A stretch of DNA of 64,000 bases from Streptomyces sp. JJ36 (GCF_021696945.1 NZ_JACYHE010000007.1:1-64000), one strand, 5' to 3'. Positions 46,908 through 58,578 are shown, counted from the first letter of the stretch. The notes: generated by a model from the letters alone, not told the origin. Translations and numbers: made by a program.

Positions 46908-47906
46908 GTGCTCACATATCTCATCAGGCGGTTGTTCGCCGCCGCAGTGATGCTGGTCGTCATCATCCTGGCGGTCTTCAGCATCTTCTTCCTGATTCCG
47001 AAGTGGACCGGGGTCGACCCCGCCACGATGTACGTCGGCAAGCAGTCCGACGCCCAGGCCGTCGAGGCGGTACGGGAGAAGCTCGGGCTGGCGGACCCGA
47101 TCCTGGTCCAGGTCTTCGAGTTCTTCAAAGGCATCCTGGTGGGCCGGGACTACACCAGTGGCGGCACCACCCAGCACTGCGACGCCCCCTGCTTCGGCTA
47201 CTCCTTCAAGACCGAGCAGGCCATCTGGCCGCTCCTGCAGAACCGTTTCCCGGTCACCTTCCTGCTGGCCGTCGGCGCGGCCGTGCTGTGGCTGATCATC
47301 GGCCTGACCGCCGGCATCGTCTCGGCCCTGCGCCGGGGCACCCTCTGGGACCGCGGGCTGATGTCCATGGCCCTGGCCGGTGTCTCGCTGCCCATCTACT
47401 TCACCGGCCTGATCTCCCTGGCCGTCTTCTCGTACCAGCTCGAGCTGGTGAAACACGAGTACACGGCCATCGAGGAGAACTTCGCCGACTGGTTCAGCGG
47501 CATGATCCTGCCCTGGGTCACGCTCGCCTTCCTCTTCGGGGCGATGTACGCCCGCCTCACCCGGGCCACCATGCTCGAGGTGATGGGCGAGGACTACATC
47601 CGCACCGCCCGGGCCAAGGGCGTCCGGGAGCCGGTCGTCATCCGCAAGCACGCCATGCGCTCGACCATGACACCGGTCATCACCCTGCTCGGTGTCGACC
47701 TGGGCATGCTCATGGGCAACGCGATCCTGACCGAGACGACCTTCAGCCTCCCCGGCCTCGGACAGGCCGCACTCCAGGCCATCAGTACCCGGGACCTCCC
47801 CGTCATCCTCGGCGTCACGTTGATCACGGCCATGGCCGTCGTCCTGGCGAACCTCGTCGTGGACCTGTTGTACGGAGTCATCGACCCGCGAGTGAGGCTC
47901 GCATGA
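46908..47906 (+). CDS. Oligopeptide/dipeptide ABC transporter permease (DppB/OppB type)
   Basis: 332 residues, six helices, starting MLTYLIRRLFAAAVMLVVII as OppB proteins do. The ATPase-contact loop is DYIRTARAKGVREPVVIRKH. It pairs with the permease at 43959. GTG at 46908. The stop overlaps the next ATG by four bases. Confidence 0.92.
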   Translation: MLTYLIRRLFAAAVMLVVIILAVFSIFFLIPKWTGVDPATMYVGKQSDAQAVEAVREKLGLADPILVQVFEFFKGILVGRDYTSGGTTQHCDAPCFGYSFKTEQAIWPLLQNRFPVTFLLAVGAAVLWLIIGLTAGIVSALRRGTLWDRGLMSMALAGVSLPIYFTGLISLAVFSYQLELVKHEYTAIEENFADWFSGMILPWVTLAFLFGAMYARLTRATMLEVMGEDYIRTARAKGVREPVVIRKHAMRSTMTPVITLLGVDLGMLMGNAILTETTFSLPGLGQAALQAISTRDLPVILGVTLITAMAVVLANLVVDLLYGVIDPRVRLA

Positions 47907-49021
47907 CCGACCAGAACACCTCCGGCGCGGAACTCACCAAGACCGGTGCGGTGCCGGGCGAGCCCGTCGCCTCCTCCCCCGCGCCCACCGCCTTCCTCGA
48001 GGTCCGCGACCTGCATGTGCACTTCCCCACCGAGGACGGCCTGGTCAAGTCCGTCGACGGGCTCTCCTTCTCCCTGGAGAAGGGGCGCACCCTCGGCATC
48101 GTCGGGGAGTCCGGCTCCGGCAAGTCGGTGACCTCCCTCGGCATCATGGGCCTGCACACCGTCGGCCAGTACGGCCGGAAGAAGGCCCGGATATCCGGGG
48201 AGATCTGGCTGAACGGCACCGAGCTGCTCACCGCCCCGCAGGACCAGGTGCGCCGGATGCGCGGCCGTGAGATGTCCATGATCTTCCAGGACCCGCTCTC
48301 GGCTCTGCACCCGTACTTCACCATCGGCAAGCAGATCGTCGAGGCGTACCGGATCCACCACGACGTGGACAAGAAGACCGCCCGCCGGCGGGCGGTCGAG
48401 ATGCTCGACCGGGTCGGCATCCCGCAGCCCGACCAGCGCGTGGACAGCTATCCGCACGAGTTCTCCGGCGGCATGCGGCAGCGTGCCATGATCGCGATGT
48501 CGCTGGTGAACAACCCCGAGCTGCTGATCGCCGACGAGCCGACCACCGCGCTGGACGTCACCGTGCAGGCACAGATCCTGGACCTCATCCGGGACCTGCA
48601 GAAGGAGTTCGGCTCCGCCGTCGTCGTCATCACCCACGATCTGGGCGTCGTCGCCGAACTCGCCGACGACATCCTGGTGATGTACGGCGGCCGCTGCGTC
48701 GAGCAGGGCACCGCCGACAAGGTCTTCTACGAGCCGCAGCACCCCTACACCTGGGGTCTGCTCGGCTCCATGCCGCGCATCGACCGCGACCAGAGCGACC
48801 GCCTGACCCCGGTGCAGGGCTCCCCGCCCAGTCTGATCAACATCCCCGACGGGTGCGCCTTCCACCCGCGCTGCCCGTACGCGGACGTGCCGAAGGGCGG
48901 CATCACCCGCACCGAACGTCCCGAGCTGCGCGAGACCGCCCCCGGGCACTTCTCGGCGTGCCACATGGCGCAGGAGGACCGGGAGCGGATCTGGAACGAA
49001 GAGATTGCCCCGAAGCTGTGA
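47903..49021 (+). CDS. Oligopeptide ABC transporter ATP-binding protein (OppD type)
   Basis: 372 residues. Walker A GESGSGKS, signature [15 protein letters not shown], Walker [15 protein letters not shown], and the OppD/F C-terminal extension with Cys residues ([11 protein letters not shown]) typical of this subfamily. ATG at 47903 shares ATGA with the permease stop, so translation is coupled. Confidence 0.94.
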   Translation: MTDQNTSGAELTKTGAVPGEPVASSPAPTAFLEVRDLHVHFPTEDGLVKSVDGLSFSLEKGRTLGIVGESGSGKSVTSLGIMGLHTVGQYGRKKARISGEIWLNGTELLTAPQDQVRRMRGREMSMIFQDPLSALHPYFTIGKQIVEAYRIHHDVDKKTARRRAVEMLDRVGIPQPDQRVDSYPHEFSGGMRQRAMIAMSLVNNPELLIADEPTTALDVTVQAQILDLIRDLQKEFGSAVVVITHDLGVVAELADDILVMYGGRCVEQGTADKVFYEPQHPYTWGLLGSMPRIDRDQSDRLTPVQGSPPSLINIPDGCAFHPRCPYADVPKGGITRTERPELRETAPGHFSACHMAQEDRERIWNEEIAPKL

Positions 49022-49035
49022 GCGAGGACGAGCAC

Positions 49036-50256
<1,221 letters not shown>

Positions 50257-50472
50257 CCGGGCCGGCGGGGCCGGCCGGGACCACTCGACGCCGGGCTGCG
50301 CGTCCTCGGGCCCCAGGTCCGGCGTGGTGGTGCCGTGCGGCGGTCGGGGCCGGCACGGCCCGCTCCGGTCCGCCCCGCCGCCGGGGCCGGCGTGGCGTCA
50401 TCGCCCGCTGGCCGCCGGTGCCCGTCCCCGGGGGCCGCATCCCGAGCCCGGCCCGCGCCTCGCGCACCGGTG

Positions 50473-51078
50473 TCACAGGTCGCGCGGCCGCGGCAGGTGC
50501 AGGCCGAGGAAGATCGCCCCGAGCCGCAGCGCGAAGACGACCCCCGCCGCCACCGCCGCGGCGGGGGTCGCCCCCAACCCGCCCGCGTCCAGCCCGAGAT
50601 AGCTGAGCGCGCCCGCCAGTGCCGCCGTCGCGTAGAAGTCCTCCCGGAGCAGCAGCGGCGGGAACTCCCCGCACAGCACGTCCCGGATCACCTCGCCCGC
50701 GACCCCGGTGAGCACCGCCAGGATCAGCACGGCGAGCGGGGTCACCTCCTCGTCCAGCGCCGCCCGGGCCCCGATCACCGTCACCACCGCCAGCCCCACC
50801 GCGTCCACCACCAGCAGCGAGCGCTGCGGCAGCGTACGGAACCGCAGGAAGACCATGGTGGCGAGCCCCACGCAGCCGACCACCGTCAGCAGCACCCAGT
50901 CGTGCGTCCAGTACAGCGGGTTGCGGTCCAGGATCAGGTCCCGCAGCGTGCCCCCGGACACCGCCGCGGCGTACGCCAGGACGATCCCGCCGAACGGGTC
51001 CATGTTCGCCCGGTGCGCGGCGAGCACGCCGCTCGCCGCGAACGCGGAGACGCCGATCAGGTAGAGCACGTGGAGCAT
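50473..51078 (-). CDS. TRIC-type (UPF0126) cation channel family protein
   Basis: 201 residues, seven predicted membrane helices in two repeated halves, each with a glycine-rich kink: AYAAAVSGGTLRDLILDRNPLYW and LTGVAGEVIRDVLCGEFPPLL. These GG/G-x-(I/L)RD motifs mark bacterial TRIC homologues, which form trimeric monovalent-cation channels. ATG at 51078; a longer frame has no better start. It converges with oppF. Confidence 0.85.
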   Translation of the reverse strand: MLHVLYLIGVSAFAASGVLAAHRANMDPFGGIVLAYAAAVSGGTLRDLILDRNPLYWTHDWVLLTVVGCVGLATMVFLRFRTLPQRSLLVVDAVGLAVVTVIGARAALDEEVTPLAVLILAVLTGVAGEVIRDVLCGEFPPLLLREDFYATAALAGALSYLGLDAGGLGATPAAAVAAGVVFALRLGAIFLGLHLPRPRDL

Positions 51079-51174
51079 GCGCCGATTCTCGCAGCACGCT
51101 CCGCGCAGGGACCGGCAGCGGGCCCCGGCCCGCGACCGCACCGGGGAGCAGGGGACTCCCGCAGCGGGACCCGG

Positions 51175-52650
51175 TCAGAACGGGAAGCTGCTCCGGCCGT
51201 GCTGGATCGAGATCCACCGCTGGGTGGTGAAGGCCTCCACCATCGCGTCCCCGTTCAGCCGCCCCATGCCGGAGTGCTTCTCCCCGCCGAACGGCACCAG
51301 CGGTTCGTCCGGCACCGTGGCGTCGTTGACGTGGAACATCCCGGTCTCGATGCGCTGTGCGATCTCCACCCCGCGCACGGTGTCCGCGGTGTGCACGGCG
51401 CCGGAGAGCCCGTACGGCGTGTCGTTGGCCATCCGGATGCCCTCCGCCACCTCGTCGAAGGACTGCAGGAACACCAGCGGCCCGAACACCTCCTGCCGCA
51501 GCACCGCGGACCCGGCCGGCACGCCGGTCAGCACGATCGGCTCCACCAGACAGCCGTCGGCCCGGCCGCGCACCAGGGCGGTGGCACCCTCCGCCAGCGC
51601 CTGTTCGCACACCGCCAGCACCCCCTCGGCCTGCGAGGTGTTGATCAGCGGTCCGAGATGGGTCTCCGGGTCCCGGGGATCGCCGGTGCGCAGCGCCCGT
51701 ACCCGGGCGGTGAACCGCTCGGTGAACTCCCGCTCCACGCCCCGCTGCACCAGCAGCCGGTGGGCCGCCATGCACACCTGGCCCTGGTGCAGGAAGCGGC
51801 TGAAGACCGCGGCGTCCACCGCGTACTCCACGTCCGCGTCGTCCAGCACCAGGAACGCGCTGTTCCCCCCGAACTGCAGCACCGGGCGCTTGAAGTGCGC
51901 CGCCGCGACGGTGGCGACATGCCGGCCGGTGCGGTCCGAGCCGGTGAAGGAGACGACCTTCGGCACCGGGTGCTCCAGCAGCGCGTCGCCGATCTCCGCG
52001 ATGTCCGTGATCACCACGTTGAGCAGGCCCGCCGGCAGCCCCGCCGCCTCGAAGAGCCGGGCGACCAGGGTGCCGCCCGCCACCGGGGTGTTCTGGTGCG
52101 GCTTGAGCACCACCGCGTTGCCCAGCGCGAGGGCCGGCGCCACCGACTTGAGCGAGACCAGCAGCGGGAGGTTGAACGGGCTGACCACGCCCACCACCCC
52201 GACCGGCTCCCGTCGCACGTGGTTCTCCTTGCCGTCCACGGGCGAGGCGAGGATGCGCCCGGTCGGGCGCAGCGCCAGGGCGATGGCCTCCCGCAGCACG
52301 TCCCGGGACTGGCTCAGCTCGTACGCGGCCCGGGCACGGGTCGCCCCCACCTCGGTGACGACAGCCTCGGCGAGCTCCTCCTCGTGCTCCTCCAGCAGCC
52401 GCAGCACCCGCTCCAGCACCGCCCGTCGCGCATAGCCCCCGGCCGCCGCCCAGGCGGGCTGCGCCCGCTCGGCCGCGCGGTAGGCCAGATCCACCTCCGC
52501 TGCGGTGGCCACGGTGATCGCCGCCAGCTTGTCGCCCGTGTACGGGTCGAAGTCGATGATGTCCCAGGAGCCCGAGCCCGGGCGCCAGGCCCCGTCGATG
52601 TACTGCTGCGCCGGATCCGCCGTACCCGTGAAAACCGCGAATGGGGACAT
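51175..52650 (-). CDS. Aldehyde dehydrogenase superfamily protein with Gln in place of the general-base Glu
   Basis: 491 residues, NAD(P)-dependent ALDH fold close to bacterial aryl-aldehyde (benzaldehyde/vanillin) dehydrogenases. SPFNLPLL and VLKPHQNTPVAGG form the cofactor site, FTGSDRTGR the nucleotide loop, and the nucleophile is Cys293 in HQGQVCMAAHR. The usual E-L-G-G motif reads LQFGGNSAF: CAG codes Gln259 exactly 34 residues before the Cys, where Glu268 stands in classical numbering. Activity may be reduced or changed. ATG at 52650 has GGAGAGG six bases upstream; GTG 52671 is less likely. Confidence 0.88.
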   Translation of the reverse strand: MSPFAVFTGTADPAQQYIDGAWRPGSGSWDIIDFDPYTGDKLAAITVATAAEVDLAYRAAERAQPAWAAAGGYARRAVLERVLRLLEEHEEELAEAVVTEVGATRARAAYELSQSRDVLREAIALALRPTGRILASPVDGKENHVRREPVGVVGVVSPFNLPLLVSLKSVAPALALGNAVVLKPHQNTPVAGGTLVARLFEAAGLPAGLLNVVITDIAEIGDALLEHPVPKVVSFTGSDRTGRHVATVAAAHFKRPVLQFGGNSAFLVLDDADVEYAVDAAVFSRFLHQGQVCMAAHRLLVQRGVEREFTERFTARVRALRTGDPRDPETHLGPLINTSQAEGVLAVCEQALAEGATALVRGRADGCLVEPIVLTGVPAGSAVLRQEVFGPLVFLQSFDEVAEGIRMANDTPYGLSGAVHTADTVRGVEIAQRIETGMFHVNDATVPDEPLVPFGGEKHSGMGRLNGDAMVEAFTTQRWISIQHGRSSFPF

Positions 52651-52855
52651 CGCTTGCCTCTCCGTGCTCACCCGTGCTCAGCCACGCACATCATCGGTCG
52701 AGATGCACCATGCTACGTACGGAGAGGGGGAGTTGACCGCCGTTCACGGTGATCGCCGCACCCGGTACGCAGAAGTCCGGCCCGCAGCCGGCGGCGCACG
52801 GCCGGGTGACGGTCGTCCTACCGGGGAGTCACCCGGTCGATGTACCGTGCAGCGC

Positions 52856-53704
52856 ATGTCCGACCCCCGTACCGGCCCCGACGCCGGCACCAGCGAGTTC
52901 GACCGTGACACCGCCGTACGCCCGCGGGAGCCCGGCTGCTACGAGGCGGAGCTCTCCCCGGGCTGGGTCATCGGGCACGCGGTGAACGGCGGCTATCTGC
53001 TGGCGGTGCTCGGCCGGGCGCTCCGCGCGACCCTGCCCCACCCCGACCCCTTCACCATCAGCGCCCACTACCTGAGCGCCGGCACCCCGGGGCCGGCCGT
53101 CGTGCGCACCGAGACCGTGCGCACCGGGCGCAGCCTGTCGACCGGCACCGCCTCCCTCTGCCAGACCGCCGAGGACGGCACCGAGACCGAGCGCATCCGG
53201 GTGCTGGCCACCTACGGCGACCTCGCCGCCCTCCCCGCGGACGTGCGGACCACCGCCAAGCCGCCGGAGATCCCGCCCATCGAGCACTGCGTGAACACCG
53301 CGGACGCCCCCGGCGACACCAAGCCCGTGATGGCCGGCCGTCTGGACATGCGGCTGGACCCCGCCACGGTGGGCTGGGCGCTGGGCGCCCCCTCCGGCAA
53401 GGGGGAGATGCGGGCCTGGTTCGGGCTGGCCGACGGCCGCGCACCGGACCCGCTGTCGCTGCTGCTCGCCGTCGACGCCCTGCCGCCCACCGCCTTCGAG
53501 ATGGGGCTCGGCGGCTGGGTGCCCACCGTCGAACTCACCGTCCACGTCCGCGCGCTCCCCGCGCCCGGACCGCTCCGGGTCGCCCTGACCACCCGCAACC
53601 TCGCGGGCGGCTTCATGGAGGAGGACGCAGAGGTCTGGGACAGCGCGGACCGGCTGGTCGCCCAGTCCCGGCAACTCGCCCGCCCGGCGCTCGGGCGGCG
53701 CTGA
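52856..53704 (+). CDS. Thioesterase family protein (double hotdog, acyl-CoA thioesterase-like)
   Basis: 282 residues. The N-terminal half has AVNGGYLLAVLGRAL, FTISAHYLSAG and RSLSTGTASLCQ, the pattern of the first hotdog of TesB-like thioesterases; the second half has LLLAVDALPPTAF and VPTVELTVHV. It should hydrolyse acyl-CoA esters; chain preference unknown. ATG at 52856. It diverges from the aldehyde dehydrogenase and converges with mnmA. Confidence 0.82.
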   Translation: MSDPRTGPDAGTSEFDRDTAVRPREPGCYEAELSPGWVIGHAVNGGYLLAVLGRALRATLPHPDPFTISAHYLSAGTPGPAVVRTETVRTGRSLSTGTASLCQTAEDGTETERIRVLATYGDLAALPADVRTTAKPPEIPPIEHCVNTADAPGDTKPVMAGRLDMRLDPATVGWALGAPSGKGEMRAWFGLADGRAPDPLSLLLAVDALPPTAFEMGLGGWVPTVELTVHVRALPAPGPLRVALTTRNLAGGFMEEDAEVWDSADRLVAQSRQLARPALGRR

Positions 53705-53843
53705 CCGTCCGGGCCCGGAGACGCCCGGCCCCGGCGGGCCGCCGGGGACCGGCCTCCGGGCCCGCCGGACGGTGGCGGCTTCCGGTGCTCCCCGGCCCGC
53801 GAGCAGTCCCTCCGCGGAGACCGGCGGCGAAGCCGCCCGTTCC

Positions 53844-55016
53844 CTACGCGGAGACCGGCGGCGAAGCCGTCCGCTCCGTGCCGGCGATCGTCGCCGAACC
53901 GACCACCCGGGTGCCGTCGTAGAGCACGATCGCCTGCCCCGGCGCCACCCCGCGCACCGGCTCCGCGAACCGCACCCGCAGCTCCTCCCCGGCGCACTCC
54001 GCGGTGACCGGCGTCTCGCCGCCGTGCGCCCGGAGCTGCGCGGTGTAGGCGCCGGGCCCCTGCGGAGCGGCGCCGCACCAGCGGGGGCGCACCGCGGTGA
54101 GCGCCACCACGTCCAGCGCCTCCGCCGGACCGACCGTGACCGTGTTGTCCACCGGCGAGATGTCCAGGACGTACCGGGGCTTGCCGTCCGGGGCCGGGCG
54201 GCCCAGGCGCAGCCCCTTGCGCTGCCCGATCGTGAAGCCGTACGCGCCCTCGTGGGTGCCGAGCTTCTCCCCGGACTCGTCCACGATGTCGCCCTCGGCC
54301 CGGCCCAGCCGCCCGGCGAGGAAGCCCTGGGTGTCGCCGTCGGCGATGAAGCAGATGTCGTGGCTGTCGGGCTTCCGGGCCACGGCCAGTCCCCGCTCCT
54401 CGGCCTCCGCGCGGACCTCGTCCTTGGTCGCCGGGGTGTCGCCCAGCGGGAACATCGCATGCGCGAGCTGCCGGTCGTCCAGCACCCCGAGCACGTAGCT
54501 CTGGTCCTTCGCGGCGTCGCTCGCCCGGTGCAGCTCCCGGGAGCCGTCCGCCCGCTCCACCACGGTCGCGTAGTGCCCCGTGCACACCGCGTCGAAGCCC
54601 AGCGCCAGCGCCTTGTCCAGCAGCGCGGCGAACTTGATCTTCTCGTTGCAGCGCAGGCACGGGTTGGGCGTACGGCCGGCCTCGTACTCGGCGACGAAGT
54701 CCTCCACCACGTCCTCGCGGAAGCGCTCCGCGAGATCCCACACGTAGAACGGGATGCCCAGCTTGTCCGCCGCCCGGCGCGCGTCCCGGGAGTCCTCCAG
54801 GGTGCAGCAGCCGCGGGCGCCGGTACGGAAGGATTTCGGGTTCGCGGAGAGCGCCAGGTGGACGCCGGTCACCTCGTGACCGGCCTCGACGGCCCGGGCG
54901 GCGGCGACGGCGGAGTCGACGCCGCCGGACATGGCGGCCAGGACGCGCAGGCGCCGGCCCGGCGCGGCGCCCTGGCGGGGCGCGGGATCGGCGGAGGAGG
55001 CAGGCGTGGCAGGCAT
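53844..55016 (-). CDS. mnmA: tRNA-uridine 2-sulfurtransferase MnmA
   Basis: 390 residues. Adds sulfur to U34 of tRNA Lys, Glu and Gln. PP-loop [11 protein letters not shown] near the N-terminus, catalytic Cys120 in [11 protein letters not shown], second Cys222 in SHDICFI, and [14 protein letters not shown] at 55016; upstream open frame in the same phase belongs to nothing real. The sulfur donor is probably the cysteine desulfurase encoded 1 kb upstream. Confidence 0.96.
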   Translation of the reverse strand: MPATPASSADPAPRQGAAPGRRLRVLAAMSGGVDSAVAAARAVEAGHEVTGVHLALSANPKSFRTGARGCCTLEDSRDARRAADKLGIPFYVWDLAERFREDVVEDFVAEYEAGRTPNPCLRCNEKIKFAALLDKALALGFDAVCTGHYATVVERADGSRELHRASDAAKDQSYVLGVLDDRQLAHAMFPLGDTPATKDEVRAEAEERGLAVARKPDSHDICFIADGDTQGFLAGRLGRAEGDIVDESGEKLGTHEGAYGFTIGQRKGLRLGRPAPDGKPRYVLDISPVDNTVTVGPAEALDVVALTAVRPRWCGAAPQGPGAYTAQLRAHGGETPVTAECAGEELRVRFAEPVRGVAPGQAIVLYDGTRVVGSATIAGTERTASPPVSA

Positions 55017-55110
55017 AACGACTCCAGGGTACGGGGCCCCGGCGGGTGCCGCGGAACTCCGTGGCAGAGTGAACGCGTTGTCCCGTGCACCGGCGGCGTT
55101 CGCCGTGGCC

Positions 55111-55146
55111 GGGAGCGGGAGCGGGAGCGGGAGCGGAAGCGGGAGA
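55111..55146. repeat. GGGAGC hexamer tandem repeat
   Basis: Four exact GGGAGC units (55111-55134), then GGAAGC and GGGAGA, directly upstream of the amidase start at 55158. The leader is therefore full of Shine-Dalgarno-like sequence, which makes the exact start uncertain. Confidence 0.85.
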
Positions 55147-55157
55147 GCGGGGGAGCG

Positions 55158-55871
55158 GTGGAGCAGGGAACGCGGCGGGCGGCGGGAGCCGCAGGGCCGG
55201 CAGGAGCGACCGGACCGGCGGGCGGGCGCGCGATCGGCCGGCGGACGCTGCTCGCCGGGGGCCTGGCCCTGGCCGGCGCGGGCGGTGCCGCGGCGCTCTT
55301 CCACGAGAGCCTGGAGCGCTGGTGGTGGCGGATCCCCGGGAACGCGCGCGAGCGTACCCCCGGCGCCGTCGACCATCCCGGCGCCGAGTGGATCCCGGCC
55401 TCCGGGGAGAACCTGCGGTCCGCGGACCGCCCGTACGACTGGGAGATCGACCGGATCGTGGTGCACGTCGTGCAGGGCAGCTATGCCGTGGCGCTCAAGG
55501 TCTTCCAGGACCCGGCGCACGGCGCGGCGGCGCACTATGTGGTGCGCGGGCGCGACGGCCACGTGGCGCAGATGATCCGCGAGCTCGACGTCGGCTACCA
55601 CGCGGGCAACCTCGACTGGAACCTGCGCAGTGTGGGCATCGAGCACGAGGGGTTCGTGGACCGGCCGGACGACTTCACGGACGCCCTGTACCGCTCCTCC
55701 GCGCAGGTGGCCGCGGGCGTCTGCCGCCGGTACGGCATACCGGCCGACCGCGAGCACATCGTCGGCCACCACGAGGTGCCGGGAGCGGACCACACCGACC
55801 CCGGGGAGCACTGGGACTGGGACCGGTATCTGCGGCTCGTCCGCGCCGAACTGGGCCGCGGCGGCGGCTGA
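55158..55871 (+). CDS. N-acetylmuramoyl-L-alanine amidase, Tat-type export
   Basis: 237 residues. Amidase_2/PGRP-like zinc hydrolase that cleaves the lactyl-peptide bond in cell wall. Zinc ligands are in RIVVHVVQG and ADHTDPG, with [15 protein letters not shown] and IEHEGF between. The N-terminus carries [19 protein letters not shown], a twin-arginine type signal, so it is probably exported folded. GTG at 55158 is chosen after a GGGGGAG site; starts further up in the repeat are possible. It stands divergent from mnmA and converges with the desulfurase. Confidence 0.88.
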   Translation: MEQGTRRAAGAAGPAGATGPAGGRAIGRRTLLAGGLALAGAGGAAALFHESLERWWWRIPGNARERTPGAVDHPGAEWIPASGENLRSADRPYDWEIDRIVVHVVQGSYAVALKVFQDPAHGAAAHYVVRGRDGHVAQMIRELDVGYHAGNLDWNLRSVGIEHEGFVDRPDDFTDALYRSSAQVAAGVCRRYGIPADREHIVGHHEVPGADHTDPGEHWDWDRYLRLVRAELGRGGG

Positions 55872-55878
55872 GCAGCCG
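55861..55878. terminator. Hairpin over the amidase stop codon
   Basis: GGCGGC (55861-55866) and GCCGCC (55873-55878) pair around TGAGCA, which contains the stop. A short hairpin that could end transcription from either side of the convergent pair. The rest of the gap to 56071 shows only GC-rich non-coding DNA. Confidence 0.45.
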
Positions 55879-56071
55879 CCGGCCCCGCCGGCTCCCGCGC
55901 CCCACGGGGCCGCAGCGCGCCGTCCGCGCCGCACGGGGCGCCGGACCGCGCGGGCTCCGCGCCGGGCGGCAAGCGCCGGTGCGCCGCCCCACACCGAACC
56001 GCGGTCCACCGCGCGGGTTCCGCACTGCACCGGCCCGGCTCCCGAGACGCAGGCTCCCGCGCGGACAGGCC

Positions 56072-57259
56072 CTAGCTCAGCCCGGCCGCGCGGGCGCGCT
56101 CCACGGCCGGCCCGATCACCGAGGCCAGCGCCTCGACGTCGTGCTTCGTGGAGGTGTGTCCCAGGGAGAAGCGCAGCGTCCCGCGCGCCAGCTCCGGGTC
56201 GGCCCCCGCGGCCAGCAGTACGTGGGAGGGCTGCGCCACCCCGGCCGTGCAGGCCGACCCCGTGGAGCACTCCACGCCCTGCGCGTCCAGCAGGAGCAGC
56301 AGCGAGTCCCCCTCGCAGCCGGGGAAGGAGAAGTGCGCGTTCGCGGGCAGCCGTCCGGCCGGGCCGGGATCGCCGTTGAGCACCGCGTCCGGCACGGCCG
56401 TGCGCACCGCCGCGATCAGCGCGTCCCGGAGCGCGCCGACGTCCCGGGCGAAGTCCGCCTGCCGCTCCACGGCCAGCACCGCTGCCGTGGCGAAGGCGGC
56501 GATCGCCGGCACGTCCAGCGTCCCGGACCGCACGTCCCGTTCCTGCCCGCCGCCGTGCAGCAGCGGCACGGGCGCGTGCTCCCGGCCCAGCAGCAGCGCC
56601 CCGATGCCGTACGGGCCGCCGATCTTGTGCCCGGTGAGGGTGAGCGCGGCCGCCCCGGACTCCGCGAAGTCCACCGGGGTCTGGCCCACCGCCTGCACCG
56701 CGTCGGTGTGCAACGGCACCCCGAACCCGGCCGCGACCGCGGCCAGTTCGGGCACCGGCTGGACGGTGCCGATCTCGTTGTTCGCCCACATCACGGTCGC
56801 CAGCGCCACATCGGCCGGGTTCCGCTCCAGTGCCTCCCGCAGCGCCTCCGGGTGCACCCGTCCGTACCCGTCGACGGGCAGCCACTCCACCCGCGCGCCC
56901 TCGTGGTCGGCGAGCCACTGCACCGCGTCCAGTACCGCGTGGTGCTCGGCGCGGCCGGCCAGCACCCGGACCCGGGCGGGGTCCGCGGCGCGGCGCGCCC
57001 AGTACAGGCCCTTGATCGCGAGGTTGTCGGACTCGGTGCCGCCCGCGGTGAACACCACCTCGCTGGGGCGTGCGCCCAGCGCCTCCGCCAGCTCCTCGCG
57101 GGCCTCCTCGACGGTGCGCCGGGCCCGCCGGCCGGAGCCGTGCAGCGAGGAGGCGTTGCCGGTGACCGCGAGCTGTGCGGTCATCGACCGCACGGCCTCG
57201 GGGAGCATGGGGGTGGTGGCGGCGTGATCGAAGTAGGCGGTGGGGGCGGTGTCTGCCAT
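56072..57259 (-). CDS. iscS: Cysteine desulfurase (IscS/NifS type)
   Basis: 395 residues. PLP enzyme taking sulfur from cysteine for Fe-S clusters and tRNA thiolation. [10 protein letters not shown] at the N-terminus, [10 protein letters not shown], the PLP lysine at about 212 in [11 protein letters not shown], and the persulfide Cys337 in [10 protein letters not shown]. The short active-site loop is of class II/IscS-small type. ATG at 57259. Same strand as mnmA, its likely partner, with the amidase gene inserted between. Confidence 0.95.
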   Translation of the reverse strand: MADTAPTAYFDHAATTPMLPEAVRSMTAQLAVTGNASSLHGSGRRARRTVEEAREELAEALGARPSEVVFTAGGTESDNLAIKGLYWARRAADPARVRVLAGRAEHHAVLDAVQWLADHEGARVEWLPVDGYGRVHPEALREALERNPADVALATVMWANNEIGTVQPVPELAAVAAGFGVPLHTDAVQAVGQTPVDFAESGAAALTLTGHKIGGPYGIGALLLGREHAPVPLLHGGGQERDVRSGTLDVPAIAAFATAAVLAVERQADFARDVGALRDALIAAVRTAVPDAVLNGDPGPAGRLPANAHFSFPGCEGDSLLLLLDAQGVECSTGSACTAGVAQPSHVLLAAGADPELARGTLRFSLGHTSTKHDVEALASVIGPAVERARAAGLS

Positions 57260-57510
57260 GGTGCCCTCGATTCTACGAGCCCTGCCGGGGGCGCACGGCG
57301 GGCGCTCCGGCGCGTGCGCCGACCGTACGCGCCCCTGGGCGTGCGGCACCGCGGTGTGCGTGGTGCACGGACCGTGTGAACGTCCCGACTCCGCGTGTCC
57401 GGGGAGGTGTTCGCCCCGACGAGTGCGGGAACAAAGCGGGAAAGGCCCTCACGGAGGGCGACCGGTCGCGCACGGAGGGCGGCCGGGTGTGCCGATGGCG
57501 GGGTGTGCGC

Positions 57511-58578
57511 ATGGCCAGATCCGGTCCGCAGAAGTATCCGGGCGCGACACGCGGCGCCCACTGGTACCAGGACAGCTATCCCGGCGACGCGATGGAGTCC
57601 AACGTCGGTGTCGTCCACACCACCGAGGGCAGATCCGTGCCGTCCTACGGCGGCGGCTCGTACGCGCCCAACTTCACGGCGCTCCCGGACATCGGGGCCA
57701 GACGCCTCCGCTGGTACCAGCACTTCGACTTCGACGTCTCCTCGCGTGCGCTGGTGAACGCCTCCGGCGGAGTGGAGACCAACACGATGAACGCCGTCCA
57801 GATCGAGCTGGTCGGCACCTGCGACCCGCGCTACCGCAGCACCTGGGGCGGCGCGCGGGCGGGGCGGGACTACCTGTACTGGCCGGACGCCCCGGACTGG
57901 GCCCTGGCCGAGCTGGCGAAGTTCGTGCGCTGGGCGCACGAGGAGCACGACGTGCGGATGCGCTGCACGGTCCGCTGGAAGGCCTACCCCGGCTCCTACG
58001 GCATCGGCAACGGCGTCCGCCTCTCCGGCTCCCAGTGGCTGAACTACTACGGCTGGCTCGGACACCAGCACGTGCCGGAGAACCGCCACGGGGACCCGGG
58101 GGATCTCGACTTCGCCCGGGTGCTCGAACACGCCAAAGGCAGCGCTGAGGAGGACGACGTGCCCAGCTATCTCTCGCTCGGTCTGAAGGCCGGCCCGACG
58201 CTGGCCCGCGGGGAATGGAAAGCCCTCGCCTGGGACCGGGAGTTCGGCGATCCGCTCGACGAGCACTACGACGACCGGGGCCGGACCTTCGTGGCGGGAC
58301 CGGGGCGGTACACCGGCACCGTCTATCTCCGGGTGAGCGGCCTTCCCGAGGGTGCCACCCTGCAGGCCCGGCTGGTCGAGGACGACGAGGACGGGCGCAC
58401 CGTGCAGCATCACCCGATCGGAGAAGGAACGGGTTCTTCCGGATCCACCTTCTACGCGTTTCCGGTCACGGGATACGTGGGGCGGGGGCGCCGAGTGAAG
58501 CTGGAGGTGACGCATTTCGGCGAGGGCGAGGTCACCTTCGGGAAGTGCTATCTGAAGCTTCTGGTCTGGGACCGCTGA
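57511..58578 (+). CDS. Amidase_2-like protein without signal peptide
   Basis: 355 residues. The first 215 residues look like a modified N-acetylmuramoyl-L-alanine amidase: VGVVHTTEGRS (possible zinc His36), MNAVQIELVG, and GHQHVPENRHGDPGDLDF (about 184-200). This resembles phage endolysin-type amidases. Residues 220-355 form a beta-rich domain (TVYLRVSGLPEGATLQARL, FYAFPVTGYVG, KLEVTHFGEGEV). No signal sequence is visible, so release would need lysis, phage tail-like particles or another route. ATG at 57511 has a weak GGCGGGG site. The upstream 250 bases contain two CACGGAGGGCG(A/G)CCGG direct repeats but no gene. Confidence 0.7.
   Translation: MARSGPQKYPGATRGAHWYQDSYPGDAMESNVGVVHTTEGRSVPSYGGGSYAPNFTALPDIGARRLRWYQHFDFDVSSRALVNASGGVETNTMNAVQIELVGTCDPRYRSTWGGARAGRDYLYWPDAPDWALAELAKFVRWAHEEHDVRMRCTVRWKAYPGSYGIGNGVRLSGSQWLNYYGWLGHQHVPENRHGDPGDLDFARVLEHAKGSAEEDDVPSYLSLGLKAGPTLARGEWKALAWDREFGDPLDEHYDDRGRTFVAGPGRYTGTVYLRVSGLPEGATLQARLVEDDEDGRTVQHHPIGEGTGSSGSTFYAFPVTGYVGRGRRVKLEVTHFGEGEVTFGKCYLKLLVWDR

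Noticed and set aside
53844..56918. A single minus-strand frame of about 1000 codons covering mnmA and upstream DNA
   Set aside because: Only the last 390 codons are MnmA; the rest is antisense or out of frame to the amidase and desulfurase genes.
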